From: Methylobacterium platani | GTDB taxonomy: Bacteria > Pseudomonadota > Alphaproteobacteria > Rhizobiales > Beijerinckiaceae | DNA: 64,000 nt | Reading direction: 5' to 3' | Assembly: GCF_001653715.1 (NCBI RefSeq) | Contig: NZ_LWHQ01000009.1 | Location: 95,957 to 159,956 of the forward strand | Shown: positions 57,795-64,000 of the stretch, in pieces | Position numbering within the stretch: position 1 is the first letter of the stretch | Layout: every line of letters begins with the position of its first letter | Program-made: the position numbers and the translations under genes | Notes under the pieces: generated by a model | What the model saw: the letters and a program-made list of their open reading frames with translations, nothing else | Told to the model about the DNA's origin: nothing | The model's database searches: none

Positions 57795-57827
57795 GCGCCG
57801 CCCGATCGTTCCGCGATCGGGCGGCGC
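57795..57827. terminator. Strong hairpin after cobB, possible bidirectional terminator
   Basis: A perfect 14-bp stem (GCGCCGCCCGATCG at 57795-57808 and its complement at 57814-57827) with a five-base loop starts two bases after the cobB stop codon. No T-tract follows. It lies between convergent cobB and the XRE regulator gene. Confidence 0.65.
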
Positions 57828-57914
57828 TCCACGCCCGCGATATCGGCGCATCGTCCGGCGGCGAACCGGCATCCCGGTCGCCGGGCGACGCGCAGGAGCC
57901 GGCCCGGACGGCGC

Positions 57915-58331
57915 CTATTCCGCGGCGGCGGCGTCGTCGCCGCTCACGGCGGCGGCCTGGCGCCCGAGGCGGGCGGCGGAGCGCACGATCGCCAGCACCT
58001 CGCGGCGCAACTGCTCGTCCTCGATCTGCACGTAGGCGCGCAGGAGCTCGATCGCGCCCTGGGCGCTCAGGAAGCCGAAGACGTTGTCGTCGCCGCTCTC
58101 GCCGCCGGCCTGGTCCTCGAAGAAGGCCGAGACCGGCACCTCGAGCAGCCGGGCGATCTCGCGCAGGCGGCCGGCGCCGACGCGATTCTGGCCCTTCTCG
58201 TACTTCTGCACCTGCTGGAAGGTCACGCCGACGGCGTTGCCGAGGGCGGTCTGGCTCAGGCCCTTGGCCTTGCGCAGGGCCGTGATGCGGACTCCGACGA
58301 GCCGGTCGACCTCAGTGGTTTGCTTGGGCAT
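57915..58331 (-). CDS. XRE-family HTH transcriptional regulator
   Basis: A 138-residue regulator. The HTH (VGVRITALRKAKGLSQTALG then VTFQQVQKYEKGQNRVGAGR) is followed by LREIARLLEVPVSAFFED and a short C-terminal region VFGFLSAQGAIELLRAYVQI, a common alphaproteobacterial XRE layout. No ligand domain is present. The tail is Ala-rich. It has its own upstream region and is divergent from the heme-monooxygenase gene; whether it regulates that gene is unknown. Confidence 0.92.
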   Translation of the reverse strand: MPKQTTEVDRLVGVRITALRKAKGLSQTALGNAVGVTFQQVQKYEKGQNRVGAGRLREIARLLEVPVSAFFEDQAGGESGDDNVFGFLSAQGAIELLRAYVQIEDEQLRREVLAIVRSAARLGRQAAAVSGDDAAAAE

Positions 58332-58764
58332 CGGTCCTCAACGTCTTGAATCTGGCTGTCGGAAGCCCCTCCCCGATCCCGGAGGGCCGCCGTCCCGCGT
58401 CGTTCATGCCCGCGCGGGCCGGTTCACGGCCTCGCGGATGTTCTGTTGGCCGAGCCCACGGCGAAGACGCCTCGCCACCGGCCCGCTCGTCCTGCCCGCC
58501 CTTTCCCGCCGGGCGGTCCCGATCCGCGCCGCCTGCTGCCAGGCTGACGGTGCGGATGCGGGTCTGACATGCAACCCAACTCACGTCTACACGCTCCGAG
58601 CGAATTCCCCAAGGGAACAAAGGTGAAAAAAATACTGAGTTGCACAGCCCGGTCGGGCCGCCCCCGGCGGTGGCCTAGGCCGACCGGCCGGGTCACCTTG
58701 TCGAGAGCCGGGCAGGTCCCATCTCACCGGCCTAGGCCCCCACCCGCCGAGAAGGACGTCCGGC

Positions 58765-59085
58765 ATGTTCATCGCCATGAACCGGTTCAAGGTCTACAAG
58801 GACGCGACGCAGGACTTCGAGCAGGTCTGGCTCGGCCGCGACAGCCACCTGGGGGAGATGCCGGGCTTCGTCGAGTTCCACCTGCTGCGCGGGCCCGAAT
58901 ACGACGACCACGTCCTCTACGCCTCGCACACGATCTGGTCGTCGAAGGCGGATTTCGAGGCCTGGACCCGCTCCGAGCAGTTCCGCAAGGCGCATAGCCG
59001 CGCTCCCGGCACCAGGCCGCTCTATCTCGGCCACCCGCAATTCGAGGGATTCGAGACGATCCAGACCGTGGCCAGGGAGGGCTGA
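58765..59085 (+). CDS. IsdG/HmuQ-type heme-degrading monooxygenase
   Basis: A 106-residue ABM-fold protein that matches heme-degrading monooxygenases. It starts MFIAMNRFKVYKDATQDFEQ, and the three IsdG catalytic residues can be aligned: Asn6 (AMNRF), Trp67 (DFEAWTRS) and His77 (FRKAHSR). The intermediate GEMPGFVEFHLLRG block is typical. The enzyme would open heme to release iron. No heme-transport genes are adjacent. The gene is preceded by an imperfect repeat of GGCCTAGGCC at about 58672 and 58731. Confidence 0.88.
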   Translation: MFIAMNRFKVYKDATQDFEQVWLGRDSHLGEMPGFVEFHLLRGPEYDDHVLYASHTIWSSKADFEAWTRSEQFRKAHSRAPGTRPLYLGHPQFEGFETIQTVAREG

Positions 59086-59098
59086 GGACGAGGGACCG

Positions 59099-59139
59099 CG
59101 AGGCCGCGGGGGCGGCCGTCCCCCCCCCGCGCGGCCTCG
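59099..59139. terminator. Hairpin between convergent heme-monooxygenase and MFS genes
   Basis: CGAGGCCGCG (59099-59108) pairs perfectly with CGCGGCCTCG (59130-59139); the loop contains a G-run and a C-run that can extend the stem. No T-tract is present. Likely a shared terminator. Confidence 0.5.
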
Positions 59140-59147
59140 GCGGCGCG

Positions 59148-60425
59148 TCAGGCCGCCCGGGGCGATTCGAGCCGCGGCAGGAACGCCGCCAGCAGGCCCA
59201 CCGCCGGCAAGAAGGCGCAAACGCCGTAGACGAACTCGATGCTGGTGCGGTCGGCGAGCTCTCCCAGCACCGCGGCGCCGAGGCCTCCCATCCCGAAGGC
59301 GAAGCCGAAGAACAGGCCGCCGACCAGCCCGACCCGCCCGGGCAGGAGCTCCTGGGCGTAGACCAGGATCGCCGGCATCGCCGAGGCCAGGATCATGCCG
59401 ATCGGCACGGTCATCACCACGGTCCAGAACAGGTTCATGTGCGGCAGCGCCAGGGTGAAGGGCAGCACCCCGAGGATCGAGCCCCAGATCACCACCTTGC
59501 GGCCGAAGCGGTCGCCGATCGGCCCGCCCGCCACCGTGCCGGCCGCGACCGCACCCAGGAACACGAACAGGTAGAGCTGCGATTCCTGCACCGACACGCC
59601 GAAGCGGTGGATCAGGTAGAACGTGAAGTACGAGCTCAGGCTCGCCATGTAGAAATACTTGGAGAAGATCAGCACCAGCAGCACCGCGATGGTGGCGACC
59701 ACCTTGGACCGCGGCAGGGCACGGCCGGCCGCGCCCCCTTTCTTCGCCCGCCCGGCTCCCGCCGCCAGGCGGTCGCGGTACCAGCGGCCGACGAGGCTCA
59801 GCACCACGAACCCGGCGAGCGCCGCGAGCGCGAACAGCCCGACGCTGCCCTGGCCGAGCGGCACCACGATGAAGGCGGCCAGCAGCGGCCCGAGCGCCGT
59901 GCCGGCATTGCCGCCGACCTGGAACACCGACTGCGCCAGGCCGTAGCGCCCGCCGGAGGCGAGACGGGCGACCCGCGAGGCCTCCGGGTGGAAGATCGCC
60001 GAACCGAGGCCGACGAGGCAGGCCGCCATGACCAGCAGGGCGTACGAGCCGGCATGCGACAACAGCAGCAGGCCGCACAGCGACAGCAGCATGCCGGTGG
60101 CGAGCGAGAACGGCAGCGGCCGCTTGTCGGTGAACAGGCCGACCACCGGCTGGAGCAGCGAGGCGGTGAGCTGGAAGGCCAGGGTGAGGAACCCGATCTG
60201 GCCAAAATCGAGGGCGTAGGCCTGCTTCAGGAGCGGGTAGATCGCCGGCAGCAGCGACTGCATCATGTCGTTGAGAAGGTGCGACAGGCTCAGGCCGCCG
60301 AGCACCAGCGCCGCCGGACCCGCCGCCGGCACGCCCGCCGCCGGTCCGGTCCGGGACGGCCGGATCACCGGCGCCCCGGTCGACGCTTCGACGGCCACCC
60401 CGCCCTCGCTCGCACGCGCATCCAT
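59148..60425 (-). CDS. fsr: MFS efflux transporter, fosmidomycin-resistance (Fsr) type
   Basis: A 425-residue membrane protein with twelve predicted helices and a short, variable N terminus. The first helix region LSHLLNDMMQSLLPAIYPLL KQAYALDFGQ is characteristic of the Fsr group, and GLGSAIFHPEASRVARLASG is a second signature. Helix 7 onward begins SKYFYMASLSSYFTFYLIHR. Export of fosmidomycin-like or other small drugs is a family-level inference. The ATG at 60425 is preferred; the longer frame to 60692 adds low-complexity residues. Confidence 0.9.
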   Translation of the reverse strand: MDARASEGGVAVEASTGAPVIRPSRTGPAAGVPAAGPAALVLGGLSLSHLLNDMMQSLLPAIYPLLKQAYALDFGQIGFLTLAFQLTASLLQPVVGLFTDKRPLPFSLATGMLLSLCGLLLLSHAGSYALLVMAACLVGLGSAIFHPEASRVARLASGGRYGLAQSVFQVGGNAGTALGPLLAAFIVVPLGQGSVGLFALAALAGFVVLSLVGRWYRDRLAAGAGRAKKGGAAGRALPRSKVVATIAVLLVLIFSKYFYMASLSSYFTFYLIHRFGVSVQESQLYLFVFLGAVAAGTVAGGPIGDRFGRKVVIWGSILGVLPFTLALPHMNLFWTVVMTVPIGMILASAMPAILVYAQELLPGRVGLVGGLFFGFAFGMGGLGAAVLGELADRTSIEFVYGVCAFLPAVGLLAAFLPRLESPRAA

Positions 60426-60705
60426 CGCTCTGGCGCTCCCCCTGGCGGCCGTCTCGCCGGCCCGCCTCCCGCCGCGCCGCCTGTCTGCTGCCAGGGGTTC
60501 GACGAGTCTTTCATATCCACATGTCCCATACACCCGCCGTCCGGTTCCGTCCCCTCGCCCGCCGCAAGGCTGGGATGCCGCCGGTCCCGGGCTTGCTGCG
60601 TGACCGGCAACCAGCCGGTGGCGGCCCGGGGCCCGTGCGGAAACGGCACGTTCCCCGTCCGGTCCGTTCCACCTCGGCACAGATGCGGTCACGGGTCATC
60701 TCGCC

Positions 60706-62214
60706 ATGCGACACGAACGGTTCTCGGGGGACGACGGCGCCAACCTCGCCGCGGCCGAGGCGCGCGCGGTCTGGAACGCGCTGCTGCCGCGCCGCGGCCG
60801 CGCAGCCCTGCGGGTGACCATCGCCGGCGGGGCGGCCTTCGCCGAGCTGGCCGCCGTGGCGCTGACCGGGCTCGCCTGCGAGATGGCCTATCATCTCGTC
60901 TCCTACGAGCGGCAGCCGGAGCTCGGGCCCTCCCTGGCGGTCGGGCTGTTCCTCGGCCTGTTCGTGGTGCTGCCGAACGTCGCGCGCGGCGAGTACAGCA
61001 TCGAGAACTACCTCGCCCGTGCCCCCCACCTGCGCCGGATGACGAGCCTGTGGCTCGCCGCCTGGGCGGTGGTGCTGGTCCTCGGCTTCCTCAGCAAGAC
61101 CACCGGCGAGCATTCCCGCGCCGCGGCGCTGGCGACCTTCCTCACCGGCCTGCCGGTCCTCGTCGCCACCCGCCTCCTCACGGTGACGCTGGTGCGCCGG
61201 CTGATCACGCCGCGCTCCGACTCGGCCCGCCGCATCCACCTGATCGGCTACGAGGACGACGTGGCGAGCTTCTACGCCACCCACGACACCGCGGCGCTCG
61301 GCCTGCGGGTGATCGGCGTCAGCACCCTGCGCGACGCCCCTCAGAGCCCCCTGCCCGGCGGCGAACCGGAGGCGCGCCGGGCCCAGCTCGCCGAGGACCT
61401 GGACCTCAGCGTGTCGGTGGTGCGCTTCCTGCGCCCCGACGACGTGTTCGTGCTGGTGCCCTGGGCCGAGGTCGAGGACCTGGAGGCCTGCGTCGACGCC
61501 TTCCTGCGGGTGCCGGTCGCCCTGCACCTGCGTCCCGGCCGGGTGATGGACCGGTTCAGCGACGTGCGGGTCGGCCGGGTCGGCCTGCTCACCGGGATCA
61601 ATGTCGGCCGCGCGCCGCTGAGCCCGCTCGAGATCGCCGCCAAGCGCACCTTCGACGTGGTGATGGCCTCGCTCGCGCTGGTGGCGCTGTCGCCGCTGCT
61701 CGTCCTGATCGCCGCCCTGATCCGCCTCGACAGCCGCGGCCCGAGCCTGTTTCGCCAGAAGCGCTACGGCTTCAACCAGGAGGCGTTCTGGGTGTTCAAG
61801 TTCCGCAGCATGCGCACCGAGGCCGGCGCCGCCTTCCGCCAGGCGACGCGGGACGACGACCGCATCACCCGCATCGGCCGGATCCTGCGCCGCACCAACC
61901 TCGACGAGCTGCCCCAGCTCCTCAACGTGATCCTGGGCGACATGTCCCTCGTCGGCCCGCGCCCGCACGCCGTCGCCCACGACCGCAGCTTCGAGCGCCG
62001 CATCGCCCTCTACGCCCGCCGCCTCAACGTGCGGCCGGGCATCACCGGCTGGGCGCAGGTGAACGGCTTGCGGGGCGAGACCCTGACCGATGCCGACATG
62101 CAGCGCCGGGTCGAGCACGACCTGTTCTACATCGACAACTGGTCGCTGTGGTTCGACCTGCGCATCCTGGTGATGACGGTGGTGGCCAGGAGCGCGTTCA
62201 GGAATGCGTATTGA
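60706..62214 (+). CDS. Polyisoprenyl-phosphate hexose-1-phosphate transferase (WcaJ/ExoY family)
   Basis: A 502-residue membrane glycosyltransferase that starts exopolysaccharide repeat units on undecaprenyl phosphate. The N-terminal half has four hydrophobic helices and a Rossmann-like segment (ARRIHLIGYEDDVASFYATH). The C-terminal bacterial sugar transferase domain starts KRTFDVVMASLALVALSPLL and has GPSLFRQKRYGFNQEAFWVF, KFRSMRTE, RRTNLDELPQLLNVILGDMS, LVGPRPHAV and RPGITGWAQVNGLRGET, all typical. The sugar donor is not readable. It is the last gene before the AT-rich stretch. Confidence 0.95.
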   Translation: MRHERFSGDDGANLAAAEARAVWNALLPRRGRAALRVTIAGGAAFAELAAVALTGLACEMAYHLVSYERQPELGPSLAVGLFLGLFVVLPNVARGEYSIENYLARAPHLRRMTSLWLAAWAVVLVLGFLSKTTGEHSRAAALATFLTGLPVLVATRLLTVTLVRRLITPRSDSARRIHLIGYEDDVASFYATHDTAALGLRVIGVSTLRDAPQSPLPGGEPEARRAQLAEDLDLSVSVVRFLRPDDVFVLVPWAEVEDLEACVDAFLRVPVALHLRPGRVMDRFSDVRVGRVGLLTGINVGRAPLSPLEIAAKRTFDVVMASLALVALSPLLVLIAALIRLDSRGPSLFRQKRYGFNQEAFWVFKFRSMRTEAGAAFRQATRDDDRITRIGRILRRTNLDELPQLLNVILGDMSLVGPRPHAVAHDRSFERRIALYARRLNVRPGITGWAQVNGLRGETLTDADMQRRVEHDLFYIDNWSLWFDLRILVMTVVARSAFRNAY

Positions 62215-62618
62215 CGGGCGGCCTCCGAAGGGGGCTGCCCGGTGTCCCGCATCGGCGGCCGCGTCGGGGATGCGCGATGCGGCCGACCCGGGGGCGGCAT
62301 CGTAAAGCGAGTGCCTGTGGGTCGTGGATCGCCGCGGAGTGAATGCCGATGATCGGCACGTCGCGGTCTGTGCGACGATGATCCGCGAGGGTCTACGCCA
62401 TCTTCGGCAGACTTAACAATGGGCTTGATTATTTCTACGATATTTCGCCAGCTCGAGGCGGTGCGTGGGAATCGACAAATCTTCGGATTACAAAGCAATA
62501 ACGTTAGAATTTGCGAACTCAAGTAAGATATGGACTCCGATGTTAAATCCATATAATTTGCTGCTCGGTTTCCGGCGCAGTGTAGGCACAGTCGTGCGCA
62601 GTCGACCGTCGGATTGCA
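62215..62618. other. AT-rich intergenic region
   Basis: 404 bases with no supported gene. GC content drops sharply after about 62400, with words such as GGATTACAAAGCAATAACG. The short frame at 62465-62677 overlaps the next gene in another frame and has no family resemblance. A perfect TATAAT is found at 62552. The region probably contains the promoter and leader of the large downstream gene. Confidence 0.6.
62552..62557 (+). promoter_or_regulatory. Candidate -10 element
   Basis: An exact TATAAT lies 62-74 bases before the two possible starts of the downstream gene. The best -35 at a 17-base spacing is TATGGA, a weak match, so the assignment rests on the -10 and the AT-rich context. Confidence 0.4.
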
Positions 62619-62630
62619 ATGGGGACGATC

Positions 62631-64000
62631 ATGGGTATATCTTCAAGCGTTTTTTCAAATTACACGGACGTGACTAGCGATACGTCGAAGTCTAATATTC
62701 CGGTCATCAGCGCCGACGGTGGATATATTACCGGACATATACAATATTCCGGAACTGATACCGTTGATTATTTCGCCGTCGATATTCTCGGCGGCAGTCA
62801 CGATTCCGGCCGAGGCTCGATCGGCAATACAGGCAAGCTTAATTTTACTTACAGCCTGAGCGGCCCTGGCGAGCTGTTCTTCCAATATGATGTGTTCTCG
62901 TATTCCGAATTGGCCAATCCCGGTACCCTCCTGTTCGGAGGAACGCGCACTCTCAAAGGCAACGGCACGGAACCCCTCTCGTCGACGTCTTGGACTTATC
63001 AGAAAAAGACTGATCCTGTCCTGGTGTTCAAGATCTCGTCCGATGAATTCGACCGATTCACCGGAGGGTACTCGATCGCCATGAGGAACGACACCAGCAC
63101 GAACGGGAGTACAGGCAGCACCGGAGGCGGCACAACGGGGGGAGGCAACGGTACCCCGGTGCCGGACGTCGTCATCGGTAACGGCGGCGGCGGCACCTCG
63201 TCGGGCAACACGACGTCGGGGACGGCCGATCTGTCGATCAAGGTGTCGGCCTTCGGATCCGCAGCCAGCTTCGGCGAGGTTCCTGTCGGAGGAAATTTCT
63301 ATATTGACGCCAAGGGCAGCAACTCGGGCACCAGCACGGTCACCTACAACTGGGGATACTACCTGTCGACCGATCCGGTGATCGACACGTCGGATATTCT
63401 CCTGCAGGCGTCCGGCACCGTGTTCGATCACAAGGGCGGCACCACCCGGGACCTTTCCGGAACGACCTCGATTCCCCTGTACGTGAAGCCGGGCAAATAC
63501 TACGTCGGATCTTTCATCGACGACTCCCGGAGGGTCGCAGAGACCAACGAGAACAACAACGCCTCCAACAGCATCCCGATCACCGTGGTCGCGGCATCGA
63601 CGTCCGGGCAGCCGACGGGGACGGGTTCCACGACTCCGAGCATTCCTGGAACGGGCGGCGGCTCAGGCACCTCCCCCACCACCGGCACCTCCCCCACCAC
63701 CGGGACGTCACCTGACACCGGCACCTCCCCGAACACCGGGACGTCCGGCCTGTCCTTCTCGCCTGCTCAGCTCAAGCTGCAGAACTTCGGCGCCGGCGCC
63801 GCCGGTGGCGGCTGGGCCAGCGACGACAGGTACCCGCGCGAACTGGCGGACGTGAACCGCGACGGTCGTGCCGACATCGTCGGCTTCGGCGAGGCCGGCG
63901 TCTACGTCGCCCTGGCCGACGGCAGCGGCGGCTTCGGTCAGGCCCAGCTCAAGCTGCAGAACTTCGGCGCCGGGGCGGAGGCCGGCGGCTGGGCCAGCGA
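62631..64000 (+). CDS. Secreted modular repeat protein (PPC-like, CARDB, FG-GAP/VCBS), 3-prime truncated by window
   Basis: At least 456 residues; the frame is open to the last base. Residues 1-165 begin MGISSSVFSNYTDVTSDTSK and include GYITGHIQYSGTDTVDYFAV, which looks like a pre-peptidase C-terminal (PPC) or similar beta domain. A Gly/Ser/Thr linker leads to a CARDB domain (about 200-325; ADLSIKVSAFGSAASFGEVP to RVAETNENNNASN, ending SIPITVV). A Thr/Ser/Pro linker with four TSPxTG units follows, then FG-GAP/VCBS repeats of 59 residues (VNRDGRADIVGFGEAGVYVA). No signal peptide is visible; type I secretion is inferred. An ATG at 62619 is an alternative start. The 5-prime part is AT-rich. Confidence 0.85.
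   Translation, partial: MGISSSVFSNYTDVTSDTSKSNIPVISADGGYITGHIQYSGTDTVDYFAVDILGGSHDSGRGSIGNTGKLNFTYSLSGPGELFFQYDVFSYSELANPGTLLFGGTRTLKGNGTEPLSSTSWTYQKKTDPVLVFKISSDEFDRFTGGYSIAMRNDTSTNGSTGSTGGGTTGGGNGTPVPDVVIGNGGGGTSSGNTTSGTADLSIKVSAFGSAASFGEVPVGGNFYIDAKGSNSGTSTVTYNWGYYLSTDPVIDTSDILLQASGTVFDHKGGTTRDLSGTTSIPLYVKPGKYYVGSFIDDSRRVAETNENNNASNSIPITVVAASTSGQPTGTGSTTPSIPGTGGGSGTSPTTGTSPTTGTSPDTGTSPNTGTSGLSFSPAQLKLQNFGAGAAGGGWASDDRYPRELADVNRDGRADIVGFGEAGVYVALADGSGGFGQAQLKLQNFGAGAEAGGWAS
63768..64000. repeat. 177-bp tandem coding repeat (FG-GAP unit)
   Basis: The sequence CAGCTCAAGCTGCAGAACTT recurs at 63768 and 63945, a spacing of 177 bases (59 codons). The second copy runs off the window. The copies are nearly identical at the DNA level over their first 50 bases, which indicates recent duplication. 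Confidence 0.85.

Noticed and set aside
62465..62677. 70-residue frame in the AT-rich region
   Set aside because: It overlaps the start of the large modular gene in another frame and shows no domain or ribosome-binding site.

Overview
The window is very GC-rich alphaproteobacterial chromosome. Gene content and order (yajC-secD-secF followed by two complex-I-assembly-factor homologues, scpAB-tatABC, an acdS/acdR pair, an aerobic-type cob cluster with CbtBA, a DUF1127 microprotein) fit Hyphomicrobiales, most likely Methylobacterium or a close relative. The genus is an inference from synteny and composition, not a database result. Genes are dense, with many 1-4 base overlaps. I saw no rRNA, tRNA, CRISPR array, transposase or prophage gene.

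Layout. 1-1005: end of an MCE/Mla-type lipid transporter operon. 1028-5432: PAP2 membrane enzyme, XRE-cupin regulator, thiE-thiD, EamA exporter. 5693-7683: coupled metallophosphoesterase and glycosyltransferase. 7684-9201: gene-poor stretch with a long palindrome and one orphan small gene. 9202-12654: DUF488, GH25 lysozyme-like lipoprotein, ACC deaminase with its divergent Lrp-type regulator. 12871-20785: uvrA, an outer-membrane protein, a serine-protease-fold protein lacking its catalytic triad, a DUF1127 microprotein and trmFO. 20986-25328 (minus): yajC-secD-secF-Mth938-squalene-synthase-like. 25535-34709: DUF815 ATPase, serS-surE-pcm-nlpD-like (minus), argS and a SPOR protein. 34923-39473: nagZ-scpA-scpB-tatA-tatB-tatC. 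39562-40332: TyrA-like dehydrogenase.

40521-57793 is a large cobalamin cluster. cobP-cobO run leftward. A cobalamin riboswitch drives cbtB-cbtA-DUF1636-cobW rightward, ending at a strong terminator. An Uma2-family gene then precedes cobN-cobG-cobH-cobI-cobJ, followed by cobL-cobE-cobM and cobB, with cobK and cbiD on the opposite strand. Together these cover cobalt uptake, most of corrin ring synthesis by the oxygen-dependent route, cobalt chelation (CobN), a,c-amidation, adenosylation and nucleotide-loop activation. CbiD stands where CobF would be expected. cobA, cobS, cobT, cobQ, cobC, cobD and cobV are not in the window.

57915-62214: XRE regulator, IsdG-type heme monooxygenase, fosmidomycin-resistance-type MFS pump and a polyisoprenyl-phosphate sugar transferase. 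From 62215 the DNA becomes AT-richer and leads into a secreted-looking modular protein (PPC-like, CARDB and FG-GAP/VCBS repeats) that runs off the end.

The least ordinary items are a 64-bp near-perfect palindrome read in frame inside cobG, a family of related palindromic elements between genes, the catalytically empty S1C-type protein, the opposite-strand cobK/cobL start codons that share a CATG, and the AT-rich modular surface protein.
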